Positions 46,305-56,646 of a stretch of 64,000 nt of DNA are shown here, in pieces; within the stretch, counting starts at the first letter, position 1; each line of letters begins with the position of its first letter. The stretch comes from Avena insularis (lineage: Eukaryota; Streptophyta; Magnoliopsida; Poales; Poaceae), in assembly GCA_023614405.1 (NCBI GenBank), contig CM042694.1:355774010-355838009 (forward strand), written 5' to 3'. The notes beneath the pieces are model-generated. The model made no database searches, had not been told where the DNA came from, and saw only the letters and a program-made list of their open reading frames with translations. Made by a program: the position numbers and the translations under genes.

Positions 46305-46869
46305 CATGACCTAGATCCAGTTCTTTTCAGCGCCGGCTTATGTATAAGCCACTTTGTCCAAGAGATGTCTAGAGAAATAACAATGAAAATAAGCTATATC
46401 GAAACTGCAGTCCAGTTCTTTTCGGCTTCTCCTGTCCTGGCTTATTATGTGAGCTGTATCATGGAAAGTCTATAATGACCTTGGGATAAGTTTTTTTGAC
46501 TAACTATTTCAAGACATTTTGTACTGTTTTCGAACATGATGAAGTGCTAAATATTACAATTAAAATAGGTGGCCATTGGTAGTTCATTACAACTCAAATT
46601 TAAGGAAGAGTCTTGCAGGGTATTCTTCCCAAATATATATACAAATAGAGTCTAATAAGTCTAAGGAAATACACTAATAGTGAAATCATCGTGGATCCTT
46701 TCATGTAAGTACCATGTTCGCTATTCATTTGAGCTAGCCGATCAAACCTATGTACTGAACATGGTCGCTATTTTTTTTGTGCTAGCAGATTAATCCTACA
46801 TACTGGATATAATCAATCAATCAACTTAGGAGCTGCGAAAAGACTGAGCGTGTACTGAACTGTACTGAA
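46305..46869. other. Eroded sequence, with end of the Copia-type LTR and a possible MITE
   Basis: The first 10-20 bp may continue the minus-strand LTR broken at 38399, since the duplication CATGA joins them. Then CCAGTTCTTTTC-(A/G)GC occurs twice (46317-46331 and 46411-46424), each followed by GGCTTAT, the first also by ATAAGCC, resembling the ends of a small foldback element. The rest is AT-rich and without coding potential. Confidence 0.4.
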
Positions 46870-47776
46870 TCGATCTAGTTGGAGAAGCCCAAATCGACAT
46901 GTACTGGATCGATGTGTAGTGGACGGAATCGGAGTAGCACCTGGGCGTGTAGTGCGGTGCAGCAAGTCGGCCGGAGGTTGAGCAGGCGACAGTTCAGTAG
47001 GCCGGCGACTCCCGAGCTCCAGTTCGGCGCGTGGCTCCAGGCGACGGGAGAACCAAGGAGGCCGGAGGCGGAGACCCGGTGGATGCTACGATCAAGCCTC
47101 AGTCGGTGAGCTCGAGACCACCTCGATCTGATCTGACGAGATAGGGTGGCTGCGGGATATCGTTCTGCCATGGAATGGCCTGGGGACGGCACGGGGAAGG
47201 TCTTGGCGGTGGTAGTAGAACAACCGCCTTTCGTTCGGCCAGAGCTTTTGTCTTGTTCCTCTATGAACCGGTACTAATGCTCGCATTTGTTTCGGTTCGT
47301 TGGTCTCGAGCGACGTATAAGAATCAGGGGGCATACACCTGGTTTATAAGGCACTACTCGTCCTGGTCCGTAATACGAATCGGGACTAAAGGTTGTGCCT
47401 CAGACACATGTCCTGTCGCACACCTTTAGTCCCGGTTCGTATTACGAACCAGGACGAATAGTCCGTCTATAAATGCGTCGCTCCAGCCAGCTCCTCCCTC
47501 TGTTATTTTCTTGGTGGAAGAAGTGAGGTGTGTATGCTATTTTTTTCCCTATGCACATTAGGTGTTCGACGAAATGTCTGAGAGAATGATACCGCTTGAT
47601 TTCACACAAAACAAAAATGATATGAGGTGCTCGGGCCACACTTAAGCCTTTCTCCTCTTTCTTTCCTTCTCGATTTAGGTTAGCAACCTTATGCTTTAAT
47701 CTGTTATTGATATAATAATGCGTGTGTCGATGTAAAGTGGTCATCTCACTATTCATGATGTTCTGATATGATGCAG
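46870..47776 (+). mobile_element. CACTA-type transposon, upstream region
   Basis: This segment precedes a TNP2-like start and includes GAACCGGTACTAATG (about 47264-47278), a type of word found in subterminal repeats of cereal CACTA elements, a long hairpin at 47354-47461, a TATA-like CTATAAATG (47466-47474) and an AG acceptor (TGATGCAG) directly before the ATG at 47777. The left terminal CACTA sequence was not found, and the left boundary is arbitrary. The GC-rich block 46950-47110 is unassigned. Confidence 0.45.
47354..47461. repeat. Long inverted repeat (hairpin) upstream of TNP2
   Basis: Two arms of about 44 bp (47354-47397 and 47419-47461) with about four mismatches surround a 21-bp loop. 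The arms contain TACGAATCGGGACTAAAGGT and its complement. The GGGACTAAA word recurs in the tandem repeats at 49310-49610, also just upstream of a TATA box. Confidence 0.85.
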
Positions 47777-48092
47777 ATGAACCGGCGGGGATGGATGTAC
47801 GGTGACCGACGTGAATCCGTGTACATTCAAGGCGTGGATAAATTTATCGATGTGGATAAGCCAAACAAAGGAAATGGTTTTATGTGTTGACCATGTGTTA
47901 AATGTCGAAACATCAAGGAGTACTCTTCCTTGAAAATCATTCACGGTCACCTAGTTCGGAGAGGTTTCATGTCCAGCTATAATTGCTGGACAAGCACGAA
48001 GAAAGAGGGGTTATGATGAAAGACAATGAAGAAGAAGAGGATGATGACAACTATTGTCATATGTTCCCTGAATACGATGATACTTCAATGGA
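47777..48092 (+). pseudogene. TNP2 transposase start (Transpos_assoc-type domain), CACTA
   Basis: The frame from ATG 47777 reads MNRRGWMYGDRRESVYIQGV, then DKFIDV, an in-frame TGA (about 47888), CVKCRNIKEYSS, IIHGHLVRRGFMSSYNCW and, after a frameshift, an acidic DNEEEEDDDNY. This matches the N-terminal Cys-containing domain of plant En/Spm TNP2 proteins (Pfam PF13963). TNP2 is the catalytic transposase; the transposase core is absent, because a second CACTA end starts at 48093. Confidence 0.8.
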
Positions 48093-49309
48093 CACTACTA
48101 GGAAACTAGTTATAGGTAGAAATGCTTTTTGTGGCACATATAGACAAAAACGCCACTGAAATTTGGCAATTAAGTGGCGCACAAAACCCATATGCGCAAC
48201 CGAAATGTAGATTTCTATGGCGTATATTTTCCCGTGCGCCATAGAAAGTGATGATTCTGTGGCGCATACAAAGTTGATGGGACCCAGTACCAAAAAAGGG
48301 GAGACAATTATGTGGCACATATGTCTATATGCGCCACATAAAGTGATGTTTGTGTGGCGCTGTATGCGCCACAAATTATAGAAAAACAGATCCCACCCAC
48401 ATATCGCCTTTTTAGTTTTAAAAAAAATAAACGAAAATGATAAAAACCTCAAAAAAAATAATTCCTTTGAGATGTAGTTATATTTTGGGGTTAGTTGCAG
48501 GGAAAATTGAAAAACATGAATTTTGATGTATTTTGCAAAAAAAAAGGTCATGGCACGTTAAAATGGCCATAACTTTTGCATACGATGTCGGAAAAAAGTT
48601 TAATATATCAAAATGATCGTCTCAAAATTTCCTACTCGATTTCAATGGCTTGAAGATTTTGTAGATTCCCCAATTTCAAAAAGAGTAAAAAGTTATGGCA
48701 GAAAGAAGATTTTTCCTGCAAAAGAATAAAAAACGGGGAGAAACTTCTGTGGCGCATTTCTCTCATATGCGCCACAGAAGTCTTGGGCGGGATCCAAAAT
48801 TTGAATCCTGCCGACGCCCTTCTCCCTCTCTTTTTCTTTTTCTCCCCCTCTGCTTCTTTTCCCCTCCCCACTTCCCCCCCCCCCTCCACACTTCTCCCCT
48901 TCTCCTCCCTCCTCCTTCTCCACTCTCAAGCGACCTCCACCTCCATCCCGGTGACCTCCTCCTCCTCCTCCACCACGGTGACCTCCTCCTTCTCCTCCTA
49001 CACCACCTCCAGCAACCTCCTCCTTCTCCTCCTCCTCCACCACCTCCGGCGACCCATTATCTTGACCTCCGGCGAACATGTCCTCCTCCTCCACCACCTC
49101 CGGCGGCCTCATCCTCCTACTCCGACCACCTCCGTCGACGGCCTCATCCTCCTTCTCCGGCCACCACCTCCGATGACCCACTCCTCCTAGCCCTCATCCA
49201 GCCACCACCACCACCACCACCTCCAGCCAGATCTAGATATGTCCCTCTTTTTTTGAAATTTGAATAAAAAATATGTGGCGCACATAATGTCGACACTCTT
49301 GTCGAGGTG
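48093..49309 (+). mobile_element. CACTA-type transposon end inserted in TNP2
   Basis: CACTACTAGGAAA at 48095-48107 is a typical CACTA terminal sequence. Behind it lie several subterminal palindromes of the form GTGGCGCAT-n-ATGCGCCAC (48176-48184, 48262-48270, 48313-48342, 48353-48374, 48749-48778, and a half at 49274-49283). No matching right-hand end (CCTAGTAGTG) was found, so the element is truncated or ends unrecognised. No long gene in this part. Confidence 0.75.
48783..49230 (+). repeat. Pyrimidine-rich low-complexity tract (CTC/CCT triplets)
   Basis: About 450 bp are dominated by CTCCTC and CACCACC triplets on plus. Both strands give open frames (Pro/Ser/His-rich on plus, Gly/Glu-rich on minus), but these follow from composition. 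It may be an expanded 5' exon or UTR of a CACTA gene. Confidence 0.7.
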
Positions 49310-49610
49310 TTTTAGTCCCGGTTGGAGACACTAACCGGAACTAAATATATTCCCGCCATTTTCCACCGCTTCCCGCTATGTTTTCCTGCCCTTTCCCTCT
49401 AACCAGGCCTTTTAGTCCTAGTTGGAGCCACTAACTAGGACTAAAGATATTTCCCGACATTTCCCACCGCTTACCGCTATGTTTTCCCACCCTTTCCCTC
49501 TAACCAGACCTTTTAGTCCCAGTTGGAGCCACTAATCGGGACTAAAGATATTTCCTGCCATTTCCCACCAATTGCTGCTATGTTTTCCTGCCCTTTCCCT
49601 CTATATATGG
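49310..49610. repeat. Threefold tandem repeat of about 100 bp, each with a small hairpin
   Basis: Units start at 49310, 49410 and 49511. Each begins TTTTAGTCC-nn-GTTGGAG, whose first 13 bases pair with the following (C/A)TAA-nn-GGGACTAAA, and continues with a shared ATATTTCC-n-GCCATTTCCCACC and ATGTTTTCCTGCCC. The last unit runs into CTATATATGGG (49601-49611), a TATA-like box. By its GGGACTAAA core it resembles the hairpin at 47354-47461. Confidence 0.85.
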
Positions 49611-49661
49611 GCCGACTGCGCCATGGCTATCCACACATCCACACCTTCCTCTCTCACAACA

Positions 49662-50264
49662 ATGGACACCGCATACTGGGCCATTCTGACACTTGAAGAG
49701 ACTGAGGTGCTATGTGCCTCCAGCTACCCATGCCCGCCGTGCTACCGGCTACCCGCTGACTGGATGATGAGCGTTGGAGGAGTTCTTGTCCCTCCTGTGC
49801 CTTGAGGTTCCGCCCGCCAGGCGGCCATCATGAACCACTTCTACCTAGAGCTCACGCCGGAGCAGCGGATGGATCCCCATTGGGATCGCGACAACTACGC
49901 CACCTGGAATGCCTTCTTCACTAACCGGCAGGAAAGGGAGCCCGCCAGGTACGAGGGTGACGGCCCGCCCCGGGTGAACCACAATGAAACCGGTCGTCGC
50001 ATGTGGTCGGGGAACCGGGCTATCGCCGGTTTGATGCGCTACATCACCGAGGGAGATCATCCTTGCCTGCGGTACCCGCACTTGCACCCGCTGCAAAGCC
50101 ACAAGAAGGGTGGCGGTGGTGAAGGTTGCGGGCGTAGCGGCATCGTCAGCCGAGATCCCCCTCCCCCATGCGTCGTGAATCTGAGGCCAAAGTGGCAGGT
50201 ACCCCGGAATATGCCATGGTTCATGGTCCTCAGTTCCCCCCTACACAAGCCGGGGAAGGGCTGA
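49662..50264 (+). pseudogene. Transposon-associated hypothetical gene
   Basis: From ATG 49662 (MDTAYWAIL) one frame runs to 50264 with a single in-frame TGA at 49803-49805. Residues include WMMSVGGVLVPPVP, YLELTPEQRMDPHW, NYATWNAFFTNRQERE, and RRMWSGNRAIAGLM. A frame change near 50165 leads to ESEAKVAGTPEYAMVHGPQF and an acidic end DDNKDDSKYDPEA (to about 50330). I do not recognise a domain. It follows the tandem repeats and a TATA-like box, so it may be the first gene of the CACTA element. GC content is higher than its surroundings. Confidence 0.45.
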
Positions 50265-50363
50265 GGATCCCTGGAATATGCCATAGCGACGACAACAAAG
50301 ATGATTCGAAATATGACCCTGAAGCTATGTACTATAGGGATAGACATTTTTTATTATTATGTG

Positions 50364-50632
50364 TTTATTAGTATTTTTAGTATTTGTCTTATGTCTTTTT
50401 AGTATTTGTAGTAGTATTACTAGTAGTATTTGTAGTAGTATTTGTACTAGTAGAGTATTACTATTAGTATTAGTAGTATTACTAGTACTATAGTATTAGT
50501 AGTATTTGTAGTAGTAGTAGTAGTAGTAGTGGTAGTAGTAGTAGTATAGTGGTAGTTGTAGAGTATTATTAGTAGTATTAGTAGTAGTATAGTGGTAGTG
50601 GTAGTGGTAGTATTAGTATAGTGGTCGTGGTA
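50364..50632. repeat. GTA/TAG microsatellite
   Basis: About 270 bp of imperfect (GTA)n and (GTAGTATTA)-like words, purest at about 50508-50545 (GTAGTAGTAG) and shading into GTGGTA at the right end. Confidence 0.92.
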
Positions 50633-51149
50633 GTGGCTCGAGACGACGATGCGCAGTCAGAGACGAAGGCTCGTGACAACACTTCTTCCTAGCGTCGTTT
50701 GGCTCCAGGACGGGAAGAAGCTTATGTTGCATTATTATTAGTCCTGAAATTATGTTACTTTGAATATTTCAAGAAATGTTTTCTATGTTTAAATGAGTTT
50801 GTACATGGTCGTTATTGCTTATGAGCATTGGAGTTACACGATCCCGTCGGTGTTTGAGGTTAGGGACGGGTGAGGCAACATGCGCCATATAGGGATGATG
50901 GACGGGTGCAGCAACGCGCGCCATATAGGGACGATGGACGGGCGCGGCAACGCACGCCATATATTAGGGTTTCTTCGAATTACGGTTTATATCCCTCGAA
51001 CCGCGTTTTATATTGTCAAGCATGTATGAGGGTTATAGTTAAGGTTATCTCGTCGTCCAACCACGACACCCTAGCCCGTAAAATCTTGCCTACCTAACCT
51101 CCTCGCTTGGCCGCTTCGACTCATCCACTTTTCCCCTGTTGCAGAAACT
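50633..51149. other. Non-coding stretch upstream of TNP1
   Basis: It contains three copies of a 36-bp tandem repeat (50865-50963) and no gene with recognisable domains. It may be intron or UTR of the CACTA gene that follows. Confidence 0.5.
50865..50963 (+). repeat. 36-bp tandem repeat, 2.75 copies
   Basis: Copies at 50865-50900, 50901-50936 and 50937-50963 share GACGGG-n4-GCAAC-n-(T/C)GCGCCATATAGGG-n-(T/C)GATG. The 36-bp period keeps frame, and the frame at 50870 encodes repeated APYRDDGR. A coding role is doubtful. Confidence 0.9.
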
Positions 51150-52757
51150 ATGGAACCTAGAGACGAAGAAAAGGAAATGGCGCTTGAGGATATGATCAAT
51201 GAGGGAGGACATATCGATAATGATGTCACCTCGCTATATCTGAACAACTCCGGTGAGGGATATCCGTTTTTTGACCGAACAGACGGCTCCAGTGAGGGAG
51301 TAGCCGATGAGGGAGAAGCCAAGGAGGGAGAAGTCCGCGAGGTGCATATATATTAATTAATTAAGCCTCCATTTTCTATATACACATATATTAACACTCT
51401 TTCTTCTTTTAGCTCTCTAGATCGAGCAGATCTTCTGCAAAGAATAAACGAGGCCCAGCCAGAAAGTTGGGATACCATGAAAGGTACAGGATCGAATAAG
51501 TCACTCTAGACGGCAAACCGAAGGCTCCCATGATGCTGCAAATAAATTTGTAAGGCAATGTGGAGTTATTGTTAGGGACTACATCCCGATCACCATCAGA
51601 GAATGGAATAGGTCAAAGGATCTGGAAGCTCTATATGTCAGTGACTTAGCCAAAGATATGCTTTGGAAAAGCTCATGGTTAATTTCACCCTACTAATGCT
51701 AGAGGTGGATCCAGATGAGTTTGATCCAGATGAGGAGATTCCAACTCAGGAGGAACTATAGAAACACATGGAGGAAGAAGTCAAGGAGTGGGCTCTTAAG
51801 AAGATGGCCCAGCAATTCAATAACTAGAAGAAAATATTGCACCTTGACTATGTCGTGAAATAGAAGACTCCGAAATTCACTAGAGTGTCTGAGAAGCTAA
51901 AAGACAACTGGGCTGATTTTGTGGCGTACAAGATATCAGCGCCAGCTAAGAAAAGGTCTGAAAGAATAAGCAAAATATTGCTAAAAAGCAGTATCACCAT
52001 ACTATGGGGCAAGGTGGCTATAAGGCTAGCAAGCCTAAGTGGGAGAAACTCCAGTCCGGCCTATTTGCTAAAGGGATCATTCTAGAGCCATACAATTGGA
52101 TCGAACAGGTAAGGAATTGGTTTTACGGGCATGGGGACTTAGAAGGGAAGTGCATATATAACATAAGACATAAAGAAACTCCCATACCCATCAAAGAGAT
52201 CAGAAATGTAGTAAAGGATATTGAAGATGGGGTGTTCATTCCGGATAGAGAGAATGCCGAGCTCAGACTCGCCCTTGGGAACAAGGAACACGAGGCACGA
52301 ACACGAGGCACAGAAGGCTTCATACCATCGAAACTTGGGTTTCCCGACCACAGGAAGAAATATCCCGATAGAAGTCGTCAGAGGAGAAATGAAAGGGAGG
52401 AAATTGAAGTAATGAAGCAGGCAGAGCGGATGCGCAACATAGAAGAACAATTAAAGCGACAGTAGGATCAACTTGACATACTTAGCCAGTAAGCTACCGG
52501 CCCATCTAAGCGGCACATGGTAGACGGAAATGCCTTCGATGGTACCGACCCATCCACTAATCGAAAAAGCAGTGTGGCTTCCAAGGATCTCCCCGGTGAT
52601 GATGCTGATGATGCACCAGCAATGGCTCCTCTTCACTACCCAGTGGATGATATCACGGAGATGGCACATTGTGAGCTACATGTGAAAGTTGTCAGCATAA
52701 CCATGAAGGTGGCAGTCGGCTATGCCTTACCATTTGTTGTACCGGTACCAACTTACC
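51150..52757 (+). pseudogene. TNP1-like gene of a CACTA transposon
   Basis: Exon 1 starts at ATG 51150 (MEPRDEEKEMAL), with a probable intron from GAG|GTGCAT (about 51340) to CTTCTTTTAG (51411). Further frames, broken by several stops and shifts, show GYHERYRIE, KFVRQCGVIVRDYIPI-TIREW, TRVSEKLKDNWADFVAYK and then the best part (about 51990-52465): YHHTMGQGGYKASKPKWEKL, LEPYNWIEQVRNWFYGHG, EDGVFIPDRENAELRLALG-NKEH and TRGTEGFIPSKLGF. This fits the plant transposase PF03004 type (Ptta/En/Spm). A coiled coil follows, then PLHYPVDDITEMAHCEL, until the retrotransposon at 52758 cuts it. TNP1-like proteins bind transposon ends in En/Spm. Confidence 0.82.
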
Positions 52758-53776
52758 TGATGCAGCCCGTCCTACGGACGCTCCTACATCTACACCAACA
52801 AGTCCTCCAAGTGGACCCATGACTCGTGCCCGAGCCAAACTCCTACAAGCTAAGGTGAACTCTCTCCTCTCCTCGTGCCAATTTGATACCTCCTTGGATG
52901 GTGTGCTACTTCATGCAACTACTCTATGCATCATCAGGTACGAAGCCTCGACACATCCCCAAGCACCCAAGGATGGAGGACAAGGAGCGAGGCGTGAAGC
53001 GAAGCTGGAGCTGCTTTCGAGACGAGTCTCCGATCTGCCATGTCAGTCTCCGGCCTGAAGACCCCGGAGACTCCGGCCCACTCTCCGGACTGACCCCTGC
53101 ACCGGGCCCTAGGACAATCTCAAGGCCCCTCCGGAGGCTGGTCTGGAGACTGATCGGAATCTCCGGCCTAGACCGGAGTCTCCGGTCCACCACACCGGAG
53201 TCTCCGGTCCGACCGACACCAGGCATGGAAAGGCCTTTGGGCCTGCGCCCCATGTACCCCTTAGTCCGTCTAGAACTTGTCTTTTATTCCTAAAGTACCC
53301 CTGTTTAAGTGGCTGGCCTATATAAAGTCCCCCACCTCCATTGTAAAACCTAGGCATGATATTTTGAATTAGTGGAAACCCCTTGTGGATCTATCTAGTT
53401 CTTGCCTCATGCTCCTTTGACCAAGGAGCACCAAATATCCCAAACCTCGTTGGAGTTTGCATCGTGCATGCGCGTTGTACAAGGCCTTGGCATCGGTGTC
53501 CCTTTGCCAAGACATCAAGATCTCACCGAGTCTCCCATCTCGCCGTGCCGGTTCGAGAGGGAGTCCTCCGCCCGACGCCGATCCTAGGGATTGCGCCAGA
53601 CCGGTCACCGCCGGCGTGAGCTATTGGTGTGTATCTTGGTTTTGCGTGTATGTGTTCATCGCGTTCTTCGTGCGTGAGTTCATCGTGTTCAACCTTCCCT
53701 CCTCCCCCCACACTCCATCCTCGATTTGAGTGGGAATCGTGAAAGATCGGGCCACCCTAGAGGTTTGCCCTCAACA
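52758..53776 (+). repeat. 5' LTR of the 52.8-kb chromovirus
   Basis: 1019 bp, ending GCCCTCAACA. The first part encodes the pol tail PMTRARAKLLQAKVNSLLSS and LCIIRYEAS. CCGGAGTCTCCGG-type words lie at 53046-53210 (for example 53064-53078, 53172-53186 and 53195-53207). TATA box CCTATATAAAG at 53317-53327. Confidence 0.9.
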
Positions 53777-53778
53777 TA

Positions 53779-53800
53779 TTGGTATCAAGAGCTTCGTTGC
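53779..53800 (+). other. Primer binding site of the 52.8-kb chromovirus
   Basis: TTGGTATCAAGAGCTTCG, identical to the site at 45266-45285 on minus. Two bases separate it from the LTR. Confidence 0.85.
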
Positions 53801-55037
53801 TCACGAATTCCCCCACAAATTTTTGTTCTATCCACCAAAAATTCGAAAATCCCCAAAAAAGAGCCCATATTTTCCTTTGGATCGATCTCTTGATTTGGAG
53901 TGTTATTTGTGGTTTTGATCCGACCAAACCTTGTCTTAGGAGTTGGTCCAGCTTTATCCTGCGTTTTCCCAGCCCAATTTGACCATTTTTTCGCGGATTT
54001 GAGGACACAAGGCGTGGATTTCCGCTCAAGAACACGAGCAGTTCGCGATCTGACTCTAGACCGGAGTCTCCGGCCTGGACCGGAGTTTCCGGCCTGAAAC
54101 CCCGGAGTCTCCGACCTTGACGCCTGATTTTGGCAGTTTTGCATCTAATCTTGCATTGGCTAATTTCCTCTTGTTTGTTTGTGCTTGTGTGCGTGTCGCC
54201 AACTAAGAGAAAGCTTCCGCATCTAACCCTCGTGCTCATCGACACCACAGCCCACGAACATCACCCCGCACCACCGATGCCAAGTTCATCATCACCAATG
54301 AAGGTATAATTTGTGTCACCTTGTTAACCCCTATCTTCCTTTGTGTGTACCTATCCCATGAGAGTGGCTCATCTTGTGTTTGCTTGAGCATTGTGCATTT
54401 GTCCTTGGATAGTGAGAGTGCAAGAGCAATATCGAGTGTGACTAGGTAGCATCAAGGGAGAGCAAAAAAAAGAGAAAGAAAGAAAAAGATACAAAGCGAA
54501 AGAAAAAGAAAAATTGTCTTCCCTTGCAAAAGAGAGTCTCAAAGCTTGTAAGCAAGAGAGAAAGAAGAGCGCCCAAGGCAAGTGCACAAATCCGTTGCTC
54601 ATTTTTCCTCTTTGCAAACGAGCCACGGTCTCTCCTTGCATTGGCACGATAACAAGCTTAGTCTTCGTTAGGACTTTTTGTTGCTCATTTTCATAGTTGT
54701 GTCAATCCCAACTATCTCCACGTGTGTGTATATAGTCGTAGGTTCCCGTCACCCCTTTTGAGTTTTGACCTTCGCCTTTGACTTGAGTTTTGTTGGATTT
54801 TACCCACATTTGACTATCCCTTTCTTTTGGTTGGTTCTTTGGCATTCCACAATCCTAACCTACCACCAACAAGCTGTTGACAGTTAGTTCTTTCTTTAGT
54901 GTGAGTTTTCTTTGCAAGTCCACTTTGCACGCTTATAGCTCTCACTTGTAGTTTCTAGTTTGGTGCAATCTCCAAGGTGAGGTACAAGTCTAACACCACC
55001 ATATTCCACTTCCATATACAATACTTGTGTGTTTTGC
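53801..55037 (+). other. Leader of the 52.8-kb chromovirus
   Basis: About 1.24 kb before gag, without a gene. CCGGAGTCTCCGG-type words are at 54060-54072, 54080-54092 and 54102-54114, the same words as in its LTR. A GAAAGAAAAAG-rich tract lies at 54463-54515. Confidence 0.7.
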
Positions 55038-56646
55038 ATGATGGATAGGCACGGTGAGTCGAGCCAACCACCTCCCCAAGAAGAAGATCAAGGATCGTAC
55101 ATGACGCACGCAAGTCACTTCATCGTTCGACAAGAGTTCCGTGAATGTTGCCAAGCCCTTGAGACGCGACAAGATGAACAATTTGGCGAGACGCAAGCCG
55201 AGTTCAAGAACATCAACAACCGCTTCGATGGCCTCGAACGACAAATGCACGCAATGCATCACGACTTCGGCCACCAAAATGAAGCGCTCCAATGCTCCGT
55301 TGCCGAAACAAATGACAATCTTCGACGCCTCATCAATGGTATGGCAAGGCCACATTCACGCGCATCAAGCTCTTCAAGCTCTTCGTGTCGTCATGCTCCT
55401 CCTCAACAAGAGCTTCACCCAAGTGCTCCAAGATGCAATGATGCCCCCGTGGTTGAAGATGGAAGTTCTTCGAACTATGTACCTTCCCACGGCACGCCGC
55501 AACGTCAAGCTATGATGATGATTTCTCTTCAAGGCCACGAGGAAGGCAAGAAGCACACCGTCATCAAGCAAGGGCATTAGTGCTCCAACAAGAGCAACCA
55601 CAAGAAGACTACAAGTGCAACCGCAAGTCTACCACCATCGACCGCGACACATACTTGACACAACAAGTGATGACTCCAATTTGGAGAATCAAGCTCGTCA
55701 TCGACGTGAAGCTCCCCAAGATCCTCCTCCTCGTCATCATCGTCATGAATGTCCGTACCGACACCATGTTCATCACGAGGCGCCTCCTCCACGACACCGA
55801 AACATGGAGCGTCAAGTGGTACAAGTTTAGTGACGCCCACCGCGTCAAGAGGCTCATAACCATGTTCTTCGTCGTGAGGCCCATGTACCTAATCAACATC
55901 ACCAACCGAGGAACGAGCCTCCTCTTCATCATCAATCGCGTCATGAGGCTCCACATCCTCAACAACCTCATGGGGCCCAAGTGCCTCAAAACGGTCAACA
56001 ACCGCGCTAAGAGCAAGAGCAAGCGCCTCAAGAACAATATCAAGAGCAAGCTCTGCAACAAGGACGCGAGATCCAAGTTCCACCTCCCCAACTACAAGAT
56101 CATCAACAAGGTCACCAAGCTCGTCGCAATGACCACAACGATGAAGAAACTTTCAGAAAGCTCAAGTTCACAATGCCCAAGTTTACCGGATCCAATGAAC
56201 CCGAAGAATACCTCTCATGGGCACTCAAAGTCGACAAGATCTTCTGCATGCACAACTATAGCAACGAGACGATGGTCGCAATGGCTTCACTTGAGTTTTA
56301 TGATTACGCCAACCTTTGGTGGGAACAAGTTCAAGTTGCTCATGATGCAAGACAAGAACCGCCAATCACAACTTGGCATGACATGAAGGGTCACATGAGA
56401 TCCCGGTTCGTCCCCGCGCATTACACGTGTGACCTCTTCAACAACCTTCAAGCGCTTCGTCAAGGGACAAAGACCATGGAAGAATACTTCAAGGAAATGG
56501 AACTCAACTTGATTCGCGCCAACATTGATGAGTGCATGGAGCAAACAATGGCACGTTCCCTCATTGGCTTGAATCACCCAATCAAGCGCATCGTCGAGTT
56601 CCAAACATACAACACCATGGTTGAGCTTGTGCACATCGCAACAAAG
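55038..56646 (+). pseudogene. gag: gag of the 52.8-kb chromovirus (truncated)
   Basis: Start ATG 55038 (MMDRHGESSQPPPQEED). The N-terminal helix is EFRECCQALETRQDEQFG; then VAETNDNLRRLINGMARP. Frameshifts near 55470 and 55610 affect the low-complexity His/Pro/Arg segment. The capsid core MPKFTGSNEPEEYLSWAL and YANLWWEQVQVAHDARQ (56173-56360) continues to NIDECMEQTMARSLIGLNHPI and VELVHIATK, where a minus-strand LTR begins at 56647, just before the zinc knuckle expected from the related gag at 42138-44003. Confidence 0.87.

Larger units (their letters stand above)
52758..56646 (+). mobile_element. Chromovirus-type gypsy element, 5' LTR to gag
   Basis: It begins at the LTR (TGATGCAGCCC) inside the TNP1-like gene; the target duplication would be TTACC (52753-52757), but its partner lies beyond later insertions. 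LTR, primer site, leader and most of gag are present until a minus-strand LTR interrupts at 56647. LTR ends and gag are close to those of the 38400-46304 element, but the internal palindromic words differ. Confidence 0.88.

Noticed and set aside
48693..49267. Long overlapping open frames on both strands encoding Pro/Ser-rich and Gly/Glu-rich proteins
   Set aside because: They follow from the CTCCTC/CACCACC triplet composition; no start context, domain or conserved pattern supports a gene.
50364..50632. Possible CRISPR-like or regularly spaced repeat
   Set aside because: It is an imperfect GTA microsatellite without unique spacers.
53097..53293. Coding interpretation of the GGAGTCTCC word region
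   Set aside because: Frames through the words differ between related LTRs and the pol tail ends before them; the palindromic DNA pattern explains the sequence better.
55609..56091. Minus-strand open frame of about 160 codons
   Set aside because: It is the complement of the plus-strand gag low-complexity segment and has no motif.
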